DNA of 64,000 nt from Sorghum bicolor (Eukaryota; Streptophyta; Magnoliopsida; Poales; Poaceae): the NCBI RefSeq assembly GCF_000003195.3, contig NC_012872.2, positions 20,059,804 to 20,123,803 on the forward strand, given 5' to 3'. The translations under genes and the position numbers were made by a program. Shown here piece by piece: positions 35,098-48,019 of the stretch (positions are counted from its first letter, which is position 1; every line of letters begins with the position of its first letter). The notes beneath the pieces were generated by a model. The model did not search any database and was not told the origin of the DNA. It was given only the letters and a program-made list of their open reading frames with translations.

Positions 35098-36657
35098 TCA
35101 ACGAGATCTGCAATATTTAATATAGACATATGCATCGACAACCGCCCTTTTAAAGTTTTTGTAAATAGAAAGGAAGAGGGGGTTGGAGATCTCAAATGTG
35201 GTGATGTTGGAGAGACCAATAGATTGGGAAGATGTTTCATATAAGCATGGAGTAAACGAAGTGGGTATGAAATAAATTCCATGCTCATTAATGTTATCTT
35301 CGTCTCTAATCTGAATGTTCAAAGTTTCTCTTGGATTGGTCCCGTCTATGTCCTCTTCTATAGATGGATGAATCTCATATTCAAGGGGAGTTAAAGACTC
35401 AACATCCAAAATTGAGCCAAGGTCAGAATCCATTAAGGCTTCTTCCTTGTCCTTCCATTCTACACATTCCAGCCATTTAGAACTTGCGATCAAGACAAGG
35501 GAGCTGATAGAATCTTCTATATGGCTTAGCTCTCCTTCTATGGCATTACTTGTCATGCCATCCTTATGGTCTTCATGACTCCTATGGTTTGGTCGTCTTG
35601 ATGGATTGCTAGGATCATCATGAGACTGAAAAGGAGAGGGATAAGAGGGATCTCTAAGGTCAAGGATGGATTTAGAACTTGTGAACATGGAAGGGGAGCA
35701 AATAGAATTTTCTATATGTCTTAGCTCTCCTTCACTTGATATGTCATCCTCGACTTCTTCATAACAGGAACCAGGACATTCTCTAAGAGAACCATCAATG
35801 CAAGGATTTGAATTATCTATGCTTGAAAGTCTCTTATGGAACCAGAAGTCTAAACCATCAGAATCTGAAAGATTTAAGGTTGGGATTCCTTCCTCCCTTA
35901 GAGAATTTTGGGGTATTGATGGGTTAGGATCGATAGCTAAAGTTTGGGATTGAAGTGGTTGTAATTTGGCTATCGAAACTTCCTCTTCTTGTCTAGGAAC
36001 TGATTCTTTCTCTTTCTCAGGGATATAAATGCTAGGAGACTTTCCGCTCATTAAATCAATCAAATTCCAAGCTTCACTAGCGGACAGGTGGTGGAAAGAT
36101 CCTCCAGAGGCCGCATGAAGGGTTTGCTTATTTTCCCTACTAAGGCCCAAGTGAATTAGAATTACTTCTTCTGGAATAGAAAGCTTTGGGCCAGTGAGAG
36201 TAAGGTCAATAAAGCGGTCCCATGATTCGCCAAGAGATTCTTCTTCTAGTTGTCTAAAAGAAAGAATCTCGATCCGAAGATCTGCCTCTTTGGAGATCAG
36301 AAAATATTTAGAGAGAAAACTATTGTGTAGCTCCTTCCAATCTCCATGAGCACTTCCTATGTTGAGTTTATACCAATGTCTAGCTTTTCTCGTTAAAGAG
36401 AACGGAAAGAGCATCCATTTAAGGGTCTCATCAGACATGCCTTCACTGCGAAGGAGGTCACAGACTCGATAAAACTCTCTTAGGTGTGTGTATGGGTTTT
36501 CCTCACCTTCTCCTGAGAAAGGTTGTTTTTGAAGAAATTCTATGTATTCTGGGCTTATCTCAAAACTAGATGTCATGATAGGCTTTGAATATTTTGGTGG
36601 TTCGAGATGTGTGCCCGTAGGTCTATTAAACTGATAGATAGACATGTTTGCCTTCAT
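35098..36657 (-). CDS. A2 gag (Athila-like), intact ORF
   Basis: 519 residues from ATG 36657. The N-terminal Gag core (about residues 35-210) carries YIEFLQKQPFSGEGEENPY, MSDETLKWMLFPFSL, RHWY and LSIPEEVILIHL. A long acidic, Ser/Pro-rich tail follows (PSNPSRRPNHRSHEDHKDGM). I see no zinc knuckle. The longest undamaged gag of this family in the window, so A2 could perhaps still supply capsid protein. Expression unknown. Confidence 0.8.
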   Translation of the reverse strand: MKANMSIYQFNRPTGTHLEPPKYSKPIMTSSFEISPEYIEFLQKQPFSGEGEENPYTHLREFYRVCDLLRSEGMSDETLKWMLFPFSLTRKARHWYKLNIGSAHGDWKELHNSFLSKYFLISKEADLRIEILSFRQLEEESLGESWDRFIDLTLTGPKLSIPEEVILIHLGLSRENKQTLHAASGGSFHHLSASEAWNLIDLMSGKSPSIYIPEKEKESVPRQEEEVSIAKLQPLQSQTLAIDPNPSIPQNSLREEGIPTLNLSDSDGLDFWFHKRLSSIDNSNPCIDGSLRECPGSCYEEVEDDISSEGELRHIENSICSPSMFTSSKSILDLRDPSYPSPFQSHDDPSNPSRRPNHRSHEDHKDGMTSNAIEGELSHIEDSISSLVLIASSKWLECVEWKDKEEALMDSDLGSILDVESLTPLEYEIHPSIEEDIDGTNPRETLNIQIRDEDNINEHGIYFIPTSFTPCLYETSSQSIGLSNITTFEISNPLFLSIYKNFKRAVVDAYVYIKYCRSR

Positions 36658-36821
36658 GATAGACCAGAGATCAAGGATTAGATAAGAAGAAAGAATAGCA
36701 GAGATAAGACAAAGGATAAAAGGATATATATATATATATATATATTTATTTTTTATAAAATGATTAAGCTAGTTCGTAGTCAACTCAGCAACCGTCTCCC
36801 CGGCAATGGCGCCAAAAAGCT

Positions 36822-38161
36822 TGTTGACACTTGCTAACACCACTTGAATACTAGGTTGTCATCCCCAGCATGGCACTAGAGTGTACTATGGTATTTATAC
36901 GCACACAGATAAATCCCCAAGCGCATGGATACCGTTGTAGCTTTTACCCGGTTAAAGGTTTTATCGTATCCACAGGGAAACAGGAGAACTGATCTACGCT
37001 CTAACTTAACCTAGATAGATATGTAGGTGTAAATAGGAAAAATGGTAGAATTGAATAAGAACAATATTAAAGGTAAGATAACAATGGGTGATAATATGGG
37101 AATAGAGAGTAGAGTAATCTAGTATATGAGCGATGCTAGGAGAATAAAGAGGATAACTATGGTTTCTCTACTTCAAAGGGGTACGTCTATGTCTGGGACG
37201 AACCACGTGATAAGAATACACCACAAAGGATGCTTATCCATAGGTCGATAAACCCTACTAGTCCTGCTAACGGGAGGTGAACTATAGAGGACCAACGTAG
37301 CTGTCACCTACGTGGCCTACCACACGATCCGGCTAGACAGGGGATATCCACAAGTAATCTAGGTTTAAGCACCACACTTACACCTATACTACAACCCACA
37401 CCTATAGCGTCCTATAGATAAAAGTACTCAAAAGAGTTGTGAACCAGAACATACATGGATAGTAATTGCATAATGAAATAGAAGTAGATTACTAGAGTCA
37501 TCCCATGAGCAAGCTTGATTAGAGCTTGATCATGGCGAAGTACAACCGGAGGAAGAACCGATAGGCCTGCCTCTCCTCCAATCCTCCCTCGCTCTCCATC
37601 TCGCTACTATCAAGATCTACTCTAGTTTAGAGATGAGAGGAGAGCTCTCATCTCCAAACCCTAGCTTTTGCTCTGTCTATGAATAATGAATAGGGATAAA
37701 GAGGTGTCTCCTCCAGGGGCTAGGGGCCCTGCTTATATAGCCCTTCCAAATGAATGTGGGCCGTCGGATCAAACTAACCTTAATCGCATGGTTTTCCTTA
37801 ATCCTTTAGGTTGGTGGAGCATAATCCGCGAGGCGGAGCCTGATTGGTCCAGATGACAGGGCGGGCGCCCAAGGAGAGAGGGCGGGCGCCCTGTCCCCGG
37901 GCCCGCTCGGCTTCCCGTTCGTTCCCGTGGCTTCTTGAGTCTTCTAGATGATAGAAAATTGCCACACATGTTATTATCTCTATATAAACCCGACGTGTGG
38001 GCCTTTCCTCCATATTTCCTGATAACCCCATGTAGAAATAGACAAACACCAAAACTCATGGAATTCTGTCAGATAAAACCTTAAGTCTGGGTGTTGGTTG
38101 CATTTGGGTCCTTTTATTTATTTATTTGATGATTATATTTGATACTTAAGGACCATCAACA
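36822..38161 (-). repeat. A2 5' LTR (A-type)
   Basis: 1340 bp, near-identical to the A1 LTRs. Palindromes at 37863-37870 and 37884-37891; TATA (minus strand) at 37739-37732. Confidence 0.9.
37732..37891 (-). promoter_or_regulatory. Paired-palindrome promoter module, A2 5' LTR
   Basis: GGGCGCCC at 37884-37891 and 37863-37870, TATA at 37739-37732; spacing 21 and 124 bp. This copy would drive the intact A2 gag. Confidence 0.6.
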
Positions 38162-38895
38162 CCACCCACCTTTACTGGATCTGACAACCCCATGGAACCA
38201 GATAATTGGCGTAAGGTGATTGAAAGGAAGTTGGACACAATCCACTGTGATGGAAGGGATAGAGTTCTGCTAGCATCTCATGAGCTAATAGGAATTGCCC
38301 TCTCTTGGTGGGAAGCCTATAGTGGAGCTGTGGACAATGCCAACACTATCACATGGGAAGAATTTGTGGATGAATTCCGCCGATACCATATTTCAGATGG
38401 AATCATGAAGCTAAAGGCTGATGAATTTCGCAACTTGAAGCAAGGGAATAGAACCTTGAGTGAGTACATCTTCCAATTCACTGAGTTGTCTCACTATGCC
38501 CCAGAATTGGTTAACACTGATGCCAAGAAGCAGACAAAGTTCATAGAAGGATTGGCCTGTGAGCTTAGAACCCTCATGACCCCACAGATCTATCCAGACT
38601 TCAACACCTTGATGAACAGGACCATTCTGACTGATGTGGCCAAGACTGAAGAAAGGAAAGAGAATAAGCGCAAGTTTCTAGAGCGCAAGGTTCAAGATGG
38701 TGCTAGATCCTAGAGGCTGAAAACCTTTAGCCAACCAAGCCAGCAGACTCAAGCCCTAATGTAGGTTCGCTCTCCTGCTGGTGCCTCTAATAACCAAATG
38801 CAATCATCATTTCAGCCCAAGACAACCTATCAGAATCAAGCTTATGGCAAGACTCAACAGAACAGCACTGGTCAAGTCACAAACATGTTAGAACT

Positions 38896-38937
38896 TGCTT
38901 TAATTGCCATGAGACTAGACACTACATTGCCAACTGT
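38896..38937 (+). other. T1 gag zinc knuckle remnant
   Basis: CFNCHETRHYIANC, with the CCHC ligands all present. It sits in a frame broken from the Gag core by stops near 38711 and 38761. Confidence 0.75.
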
Positions 38938-39003
38938 CCCTACAAGAACAACCCACCAGCAGTATACACTCAGTCCCACACTGTTAATGGACCAAGACCT
39001 AAA

Positions 39004-40800
39004 GTGTCTGTAGTCAACCATGGTTTCCCTCGCAATAATAGCAACACCAACAATAATAGCCAGGTGATGAAGCAACCTCAACAATCCTATGGTAGAGCCC
39101 GTGTCAACCATATTCATGCTCAGGATGCTCAGACTGCTTCAAGAGTGATACTTGGTGAGTTCTTAGTCAATTCACTACTTGCAACAGTATTATTTGATTC
39201 TAGAGCATCACATTCATTCATATCATCAAGTTTTGTTGAGAAGCATCAAATACCCACAGTACTACTAAAGTTACCACTAATAACTCGAACACCTGGGTCT
39301 GACATCAAATGTCATCTAGGTTGTTCAAATGTAAGGATCATTCTAAGTGGGGTAGTTTTCTTAGCAGACTTAGTAGTGCTCAAGTCCAAAGGGATAGATG
39401 TTATCCTTGGAATGGATTAGTTAACCAGACACAATAGAATTATTAGTTGTGCAACCAAGGAAGTATCATTAGTTAACCATGAAGGGATTAAGGTGAAATG
39501 CCAAACCCAAGGGTCTAAAGTCAACCCAATGGTCTTCAACTTGGATGCAAGAACCATAGAGAAAGTGCCAATAGTGCAAAAATACCCTGATGTATTCACT
39601 GAGGAACTACCTAGAATGCCACCAGACAAGGATATAGAGTTCATCATTGATCTTATCCCCGGGACTGCCCCCATAGCCTAGAGACCTTACAGAATGGCTC
39701 CAGCAGAGTTAGCTGAACTGAAAGAGCAGCTAAGAGAATTATAGTAGAAAGGTTATATCGGACCTAGTTCTTCACCATGGGGAGCCCTAGTCTTGTTTGT
39801 GAAGAAGAAAGATGGAAGTATGAGGATGTGTGTGGATTATAGGTCCCTAAATGAAGTCACCATCAAGAATAAGTATCCCCTGCCAAGGATAGATGACCTT
39901 TTTGATCAGCTTAAAGGAGACAAGTATTTCTCCAAGATTGATTTGAGATCAATTTATCACCAGCTCAAGATCAAGAATAGTGATGTTCCCAAGACAACCT
40001 TTGTAACCAGATATGGACATTATGAGTTTACAGTGATGTCCATTGGATTAACCAATGCCCCTGCCTATTTCATGAACCTCATGAATAAGGTATTCATGGA
40101 AGAGTTAGATAAGTTTGTTGTAGTCTTCATTGATGACATACTTATCTACTCTAAGAGTGCTGAAGAACATGGGCAACACTTGAGAGTAGTGTTGGAAAAG
40201 CTAAGAAGACACAAGTTGTATGCTAAATTCAGTAAGTGTGAGTTTTGGCTTGAGAAGGTTGCATTTCTAGGCCATATCCTGACCGCTGAAGGAGTTGCAG
40301 TTGACCGTGAGAAAGTAGAAGCTGTCTCCCATTGGCAGCAGCCCACCAATGTGAGTGAGGTTAGAAGTTTGCTTGGATTAGCTGGATATTATTGAAGGTT
40401 TATAGAAGGATTTTCCAAGATAGCTAGACCCATGACAGAGCTTCTTAGGAAGGATAAGAAATTCACTTGGACAGAATCATGTGAGAAGAGTTTCCAAGAG
40501 TTGAAGAAGAGACTGACAACAACACTAGTGTTAACTTTGCCAGACATTCACCAAGATTTCATTATATACTGTGATGCCTCAAGACAAGGTTTAGGATGTG
40601 TTCTCATGCAAGGAGGAAAAGTGGTTGCTTATGCATCCCGTCAGCTTAGGCCTCATGAGCAAAATTACCCTACCCATGATTTGGAGTTAGCAGCTATAGT
40701 ACATGCTCTCAAGATTTGGAGACACTACCTCATTGGAAACAAGTGTGAAATCTACACTGATCACAAGAGTTTGAAGTACATCTTCAGACAGTCAGACTTG
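39004..40800 (+). pseudogene. T1 protease, RT and RNase H (first part)
   Basis: 39004-39420 is the protease; its active site reads LFDSRASHSF, so the Gly of DSG is replaced by Arg. After stops at 39418, 39679 and 39743, RT is readable at 39793-40395 ([28 protein letters not shown] and the intact box [11 protein letters not shown]). RNase H follows ([27 protein letters not shown]) until solo LTR S1 interrupts at 40801. Several stops replace Trp or Gln codons, fitting decay by cytosine deamination. Confidence 0.85.
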
Positions 40801-42740
40801 TGAAAGGTCCTAATATGGCTAGAGGGGGGTGAAGAGCCTATTTTAAAAAAATCTACAAACTCACTAGAGCAAGTGGTTAGTAAATAACAAAGTGAAACTT
40901 TTTGTTCTAGCTCTAAAAAGAGTGTTTGCAAGCCACCTACCCAACAATTCTAGTTGCTATGATCACTATGCACACAAGAACTAAGTCCCTACAAGTTACA
41001 ATAGTGAACTAAGCTACACAAGGCAAAATAAGCAACTAAACTAACTACACTAGTTTGCGGTAAGTAATTAGATAGGATGAGATATTTATACCGCCGTGTA
41101 GGGGATAAACCAATCACCAATATAAACAATCAATCACCAGGAGAATGCCAATCAAACACAATTGAGACACCAATTTTTCTCCCGAGGTTCACGTGCTTGC
41201 CGGCACGCTACGTCCCCGTTGTGTCGACCAACACTTGGTGGTTCGGTGGCTAAGAGGTGTAGCACGAAGCTCGTCCTCACAAGGACACCACAAGAACCTA
41301 CCCACAAGTGAGGTAACTCAATGACATGAGCACTTTACTAGAGTTACCTTTTGGCTCTCTGCCGGGGAAGGTACAAGACCCCTCATAATCATCGGGAGAT
41401 GGCCACGAACAATCACCAACTCGTGCCAATACTCCTCCACTGCTCCAAGTCGTCTAGGTGGCGGCAACCACCAAGAGTAACAAGAAAACCACAGCTAGAA
41501 CGATCCCCAAGTGGCACTAGATGCAATCACTCAAGCAAATGTACTTGGAATCACTCCCAATCTCACAAAGATGAATAATCTATGAAGGAGATGGTGGAAG
41601 GTGTTTGCTTAGGCTCACAAGGATGTCAAGTATGTTAGAATGCCAAGGGTGTGAGCCCCAAGTTGGCCAACACGTATTTATAAACCCCTCAAACAAATAG
41701 AGCCGTTGGCTCTTTCATTGGGCTGAAATCGTGGCCACCGGACGCTATGCAGTCGGCACCAGACACTCAACCTTTGCGTCTGGTGCTCCAGTAACAGCCA
41801 TGTGTCACCTCTTTGAACTACGCGCGTTGATCTCCAATGGTCACCTGCAGAGCACCGGATGCAGTCAAGTTGTCACTGGACGTGTCCGATGCACACCGGT
41901 CTTAAACACAGAGAGGTCTGCAAACTTGCGGGGTCACCACACGCTGAGCACCGGACCGTCCGATGCTCACCGGTCTCAAACACAGGGAGGTTCGCAAAAC
42001 GCGCAGGGCACCGGATGCACCTTGAGTGCCCGGTGCTCTCAGTCAGGTTTACTCACAGAAGTTAGATAGCACCAGATGCATGAACAGGAGTTACCCTACG
42101 TCTGGTGCTCAGTGTCTGGTGCTTAACCCTAGCCGAGCCAAGCACCACAACACACCGGACGCGTAGGCTCAGCGTCCGGTGCTTCTGCGGCCAGCGTCCC
42201 GCGACTTCTCCAATTTTCCCACCGGCGTAATAGAAAAGATGCACTTCATTTTATCAAAAAGCGCCGAATCCACCTCCTTCTCAAAGCGTGCTAACACCAC
42301 CAAATGTGTACCAACAAGTGCACGTGTGTTAGCATTTTTACAATCATTTTCTTTGAAGGAGTTAAGTTAGCTCACTAGGTTCTAAATGCATGCACATGAA
42401 TAATGACACCTAGTGGCACTCGATAACCGCTTAGCCAAAAGAATTCCCCTCTTTATAGTACGACTATCTATCCTAAATGTGATCACGCCCTTTATGGTAT
42501 CTTGATCACCAAAACCAAAACCTTAAGCAATACCTTTGCCTTGAACTCTATAGGGTTTTGTTTTTCTCTTTCTTCTTTTCCAAGTTGAGCACTTGATTAT
42601 CTTGTGGTCATCACCATCATCACCATGATCGTCACTTGATCCATCACTTAGCATATACCAATCTCATTAAGTCTACACACACAGTATAGAGGTTAGTACT
42701 AGGGTTTCATCAATTATCCAAAACCAAACTAGGGCTTTCA
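40801..42740 (+). repeat. S1: solo LTR in T1 RNase H, probably Ty1/copia
   Basis: 1940 bp, starts TGAAAGGTCC, ends GGGCTTTCA, flanked by ACTTG (40796-40800, 42741-42745). The long LTR and opening (CTAATATGGCTAGAGGGGGG) resemble SIRE/Maximus-type copia LTRs of grasses, from memory. The middle (about 41735-42190) carries many short CACCGGACG/CGTCTGGTGC motifs in both orientations. No internal region remains. Confidence 0.8.
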
Positions 42741-44278
42741 ACTTGAACCTAAGGCAAAGAAGATGGTTGGAATTAATCAAGGACTACAACCTTGAGATTC
42801 ATTACCACCTAGGAATGGCCAACGTGGTAGCAGATGCCCTAAGCAGAAGGTCATATGGTCAGCTGTTGGTGCCTAAGAACACTCACCTACAAGAAGAGAT
42901 AGCGCCAACCTCGAAATGGCAGTCTGATGGTGCTGCCAACTCTTGTGGAAGAAATCAAGCAGACACAATATAAGGATAAGGATCTGATGAAGATTCGTGA
43001 GTAAACTGGAGAAAATAAAGCTCCATACTTTAGAGTGCACGACAAAGGAGTATTGTGGTATAAAAATAGGATTCGTGTGCCCAAGGAGGGAAAGTTTCAA
43101 GAACTAATCCTTGATGAAGCCAATAACTCAGCTTATTCTATCCACCCTAGTGCCACCTAGATGTGCATGGACATAAAAGAAAGATATTGGTGGAATGGCA
43201 TGAAAGCTGACATGGCATGATTTGTTGCACAATGCGATGTTTGCCAAAGGGTTAAAGCAGAGCATCAGAAACCAGTAGGCTTGCTCCAGCCATTGCCTAT
43301 TCCTGTTTGGAAATTGGATGAGATAGGCATGGATTTTGTGAATAGATTACCCAAAACTCTAAATAGGAAATGATTCAAATGGGTAATAGTGGAATGCCTT
43401 ACCAAGGTTGCTCACTTCATACCTGTGCGCACCAAATATAGTGGAGACAAGTTAGCCCAGTTATATGTGGATAACATAGTCAAATTGCATGGTGTGTGTT
43501 GATATTTGGTAACGCCATCAGGAAATGATCCGCAAGCGCATGGATATCGGTGAGCACTTCACCGAGGAGGTTATCCAGAGTATCGTATTTATATTTTTAC
43601 CACTAGGAGAAAGCGTGCATCTGACTAACCAAATCTATTGCTACTACCCTTTAGGCTACAAAGAATGTGATTCGATGTGAGTGATGAATAGAGAAGACTA
43701 CAACCGAAGTCTCATTCCAACCTTGGTAAGGATGATCTACTGTTCTATTGGGGAAGCTCACGGAATCTAGACACCACAAAGGATGTTCGACCCGCACCTA
43801 TAAACCCTACCCATCCCGCTAAAGAGATGTGGGCTACAAAGGTAACTCGGAAATGTCACGTTCCTCGCTACTACCACGGTCCAGCTAGTCATGGGATATC
43901 TATGAGTACCCTAGCCCAAACACCATGTTTACGCTAGCAATGATTACTCTAAACTCAACCGGAAGAGATTAAAGTAAACTCATAAACCAAAGAACAATAA
44001 AACAAGAACTTACTAGAATTTAGAAGTCAAATTACTGAAGAATCCTAGGAGCAAGCCTCGGGTTAGGAGACTTGATCCCGTAGGTACAACCTCGGAGTAG
44101 ACACCGACAGGCCGGGCTTCCTCCGATCTACACCTCCACTCTATCTCTCTCAATCTAGTAGATCTAGTCTACTCTCACATTGGATGATAAGCCCTAAGTC
44201 TATTTAGAGGAAAGGTTATCCTTCGAGGGCACCTCTCAACTCTATGATGAACTTGTTCTCCTCCAGGGGCTAGGGGGT

Positions 44279-45510
44279 TGTTGACGGTTCTTATGTATCA
44301 ATTTTAATTATCAAATAAACAACAGAAAGGACCAATATGCAAACAACACCTAGAATTAGGGTTTGATCTGACAGAATTCCACGAGTTTTCTTGTTTATCT
44401 GTTTCTGCAGGGGGTTATCAGGAAATAAGGAAGAAAGGCCCACATGTCGGGATTACATAGAGATATCAACGCACCGCACAATTTTCTACCATCTAGAAGA
44501 CTCCAGAAGCCACGGGAAGGAAGCGGAGGCCGAACAGGGCCAGGCATTGGGCGCCGCCCAGTTGACCTGGGCACCTGCCCCCTCCTGTACTCCAATCAGA
44601 ACTCTTTTCGCGGACGACGCTCCACCGACCTAAAGGATCAAGGATAACCGTCCAATCAATGTCGGTTTGATCCAACGGCTCACGCTCACTTGAGGGGACT
44701 ATAAAACCAGACCCCCTGGCCCCTAGAGGAGATGAAGTTCATCATAGAGTTGAGAGGAAACCTCGAAGGAATACCTCTCCTCTAAATAAAATTTCTTTTT
44801 AGGCTTAGCATCCAATGTGAGTAGAAATAGATCTTCTAGTTTCTACTAGATTGAGAGAGATAGAGTGGAGGTGTAGATCGGAGGAAGCCGGGCCTGTCGG
44901 TGTCTACTCCGAGCTTGTACCTGCGGGATCAAGTTCTCCTAACCCGAGGCTTGCTCCTAGGATTCTTTAGTATTTTGACTTCTAAATTCTAGTAAGTTCT
45001 TGCTTTATTGTTCTTTGGTTTATGAGTTTACTTTAATCTCTTCGCGTAGAGTTTAAAGTAATCATCTCTAGCGTAGACGTGGTGTTTAGGCTAGGATACT
45101 CATAGATATTCCCTAACTAGCTGGACCGTGGCAGTAGCGAGGAACGTGACATTTCCGAGTTACCTTTGAAAACCATATATCGTTAGCAGGAAGGATAGGG
45201 TTTATAGGTGCGGGTCGAACATCCTCTGTGGTGTCTAGATTCCGTAAGCTTCCCCAATAGAACAATAGATTATCCTTACCAAGGTTAGAAGGAGATTACG
45301 GTTGTAGTCTTCTCTATTTATCACTCACATCGAGAAACATTCTTTGTTGCCTAAAGGGTTAGTAGTAATAGACTGGGTTTGTCAGATGCACTCTTTCTCC
45401 TAGTGGTAAAAAAAATAAATACGATACTCTGGATAACCTCCTGGGTGTAGTGCTCACCGATATCCGTGCGCTTGCGGATCCATTCCTTATTGCGTTCCCA
45501 AATGTCAACA
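44279..45510 (+). repeat. D1 5' LTR
   Basis: 1232 bp. Starts TGTTGACGGTTC, ends AATGTCAACA. Degenerate palindromes (44549-44555, one base lost; 44569-44576, GGGCACCT); TATAAAA at 44700-44706. Confidence 0.92.
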
Positions 45511-45645
45511 AGCATTTCTGGCGCCGTTGCCGGGGAAAAAGACGGTTTGCTGAGATAACCTTGAGTCTTACTACTAGCTTGTATCTATACTTTTATCTTT
45601 TCTTATCTTTTATATTCTTTCTTTTATTTTCTTTATTCTTACCTT

Positions 45646-48019
45646 ATGGAACACCAAAATTCTAAATCGATCCATGAGTCTGCAACACCTTCAGTGACTG
45701 ACCTTTTACCATGGGAGTCATCACAGCCTATTCAAACATCCCAGTATAAGTTAAGTTCTAGGTTGATTGCCATGATTCAAAACCTATCTTTTTCGGGAAA
45801 GGAAGACGAAAACCCTTACCTTCATATTAGAGATTTTGAGCAAACATGTGATTGTCTTTGCATTGAAGGCATTTCTGATAAAACTTTACGTTGGAAGCTT
45901 TTTCCTTTTTCTTTAAGGGGAGAAGCTAGACAATGGTACAGTCAGAAGGTAAGTCCACAACGAGGTGAATGGGGAGTTTTACGAGCCAACTTTTGTCTAG
46001 ATTTTTATTCCCTCGACCGTATCGGCGATCTTAGACTCAAAGTCCTATCTTTTAAACAAAAAGATAATGAAACTTTGGGAAAATCCTAGAAACATTTTTT
46101 TTGATCTTTTAGAATCTGGTCCAAACCTTAATCTTGAAGACCCTATTCTTTTATTTCACTTTTTTCGAGGTCTTAAGAAAGATCATAAACAAATGCTACA
46201 TACAATGTCTAGAGGTTCTTTCTTTCGCATCCCTACTGATGAAGCTAGAGTGATCCTAGATAGAATCCTAGAAGCTGAGATAGATAATACCCTTCATGAT
46301 GAAACCCACGAAGCTGAAGTAGACACTCTGCCAAATTCTTCATCTACTTTAGCTATCCCAGGTTCTGAGCCACAAAAGGAAGAAATTCCACCACCAGATT
46401 TCATGATGGATATAGAATTTGATCTTTTTGCCGATTTTGGAAACATTTCAAACTACCATTCTATTAACAAACCCCAAAACGGCCATCTTAGCATTTGTTT
46501 GCCAACTGAATATCAATTGAGAGAGCTTATTTCAGTCATGAGTAGCGAGTGGTTGGAGGAGTCAGAGCTTTCCTCTGATGTGATCCGTTTGGACACACCC
46601 TCTATAACTATACATTGTGCTTATAATTCTGATCGATTTGATGCTCTCTATAATCCTGTTGAGGGGATCAACATCATGTCCGAATCTTTTGCACTTAAAT
46701 TATTTAAAAATCTTGTTTTAACCCCCACAACAAAGGTCATAAAGGAATCTTCGAGACGATTAGTCCCTAGTCTTGGAATTATTAATGTCCTACCTCTTAC
46801 GGTAGAAGGCTCCATGGTTCATTTGAACTTCTATATCTGTGATACATGGGACTTTGACCTGTTGATAGGACAACCTTTTAGAAGACTCCTTTATGAAGGT
46901 CATATTGGAAAGCTTCACATTTCTTTTGGAAAAACCTTTAAAATTCCCGTAACAATTTCACACTCCTTGAATAATAAGGCCGAGTCATATCTTTTGTCTG
47001 ATCCTATGGAGGAGGTAAAGGCTGCATCTCTAGAGCTTTTAGATGAACTAGACTTAGAAGACGAAACTCCTTTCTTCACAGAAGAAGAAGCTGAACCTTC
47101 TGAACCTGAACCCTTAGATGAGTTTGCAGAAACACCTAGACCTCCCATAGAGCTTAAAACTTTACCACCCGGTCTTATCTATGCTTTCCTAAACAATAAT
47201 CTAGAGTTTCCTGTGATCATTAGTGATAAACTCACTCACGAGAAAACTCTGCGATTAATGACCATTCTTGAGAAACATCACTCAGTTTTTGGCTACTCAC
47301 TCCAAGATCTCATAGGAATCAGTCCTATGATTTGTACTCATCGTATTCCGACAGATCCTTCTGTTTCACCTTCTCGAGAACCCCAACGTAGACTTAACAA
47401 CACGATGAGAGAGGTAGTTAAAAAGGAAGTTATAAAGTTGCCGCATGCAGGGATTATATATCCTGTGCCGCATAGTCAGTGGGTGAGCCCAGTTCAAGTT
47501 GTGCCTAAAAAGGGAGGCATGACTATCATTATGAATGAAAAGAACAAGCTAATTCCGCAACGCACCGTCACAGGATGGAGGATGTGCATAGACTATAGAA
47601 AACTGAACAAAGCCACGAGAAAGGATCATTTTCCTTTACCTTTCATAGATGAGATGCTAGAGCGATTAGCGAACCATTCGTTCTTCTGTTTCTTAGATGG
47701 ATATTCAGGGTATCACCAGATCCCGATCCATCCCGATGATCAAAGCAAAACCACTTTTACATGCCCATATGGAACTTATGCTTACCGTAGAATGTCTTTT
47801 GGGTTATGTAATGCACCAGCTTCTTTTCAACGATGCATGATGTCTATATTTTTTGATATTATTGAAGAGATTATGGAAGTTTTCATGGATGATTTCTCTG
47901 TTTATGGAAAAACTTTTGATAGTTGTCTTGAAAACTTAGACAAGGTTTCGCAAAGATGTGAAGAAAAGCACTTAGTCCTTAATTGGGAAAAATGTCATTT
48001 TATGGTAGGGAAGGAATAG
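45646..48019 (+). pseudogene. D1 gag, protease-like and RT domains
   Basis: ATG at 45646; Gag core FPFSLRGEARQWY and LSFKQKDNETLGKS. A TAG (46087-46089) and one extra T in a T-run (46095-46102) move the frame; the second frame (46067-48019) continues Gag (GPNLNLEDPILLFHFFRG), a protease-like segment (FDLLIGQPFRRLL near 46855) and RT (WRMCIDYRKLNKATRKDHF, FLDGYSGYHQIPI, catalytic FMDDFSVYG at about 47881-47907). A frameshift near 48018 ends it. The RT core looks undamaged. Confidence 0.87.

Larger units (their letters stand above)
28035..38161 (-). mobile_element. A2: Athila-like gag-protease element in T1 gag, with a chimeric 3' end
   Basis: Minus orientation, flanked by CCACC (28030-28034, 38162-38166). 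The 5' LTR is at 36822-38161, with primer site TGGCGCCATTGCCGGGG at 36798-36814. It encodes an intact gag and two protease-like blocks but no RT, RNase H or integrase. Its 3' end is unusual: after the purine tract comes a full B-type LTR (28787-30024), then only the distal part of an A-type LTR (28035-28786). Confidence 0.87.
27706..38713 (+). pseudogene. T1 gag, split by A2
   Basis: First part 27706-28034 (ATG at 27706 or, more likely, 27730: MPPKLGTRSQ), second part 38162-38713. The duplicated CCACC flanks A2; with one copy counted, the frame is continuous. Gag core in the second part: WRKVIERKLDTIHC, ALSWWEAY, FRRYHISDGIMKLKADEF, and LSEYIFQFTELSHYAPEL. A stop lies at 38711. The reading then drifts through other frames to a zinc knuckle of CX2CX4HX4C form at 38896-38937. 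Confidence 0.85.

Noticed and set aside
41735..42190. CRISPR-like spaced repeats in S1
   Set aside because: Motifs are short, variable and in both orientations, inside a plant LTR; nothing else in the window is prokaryotic.
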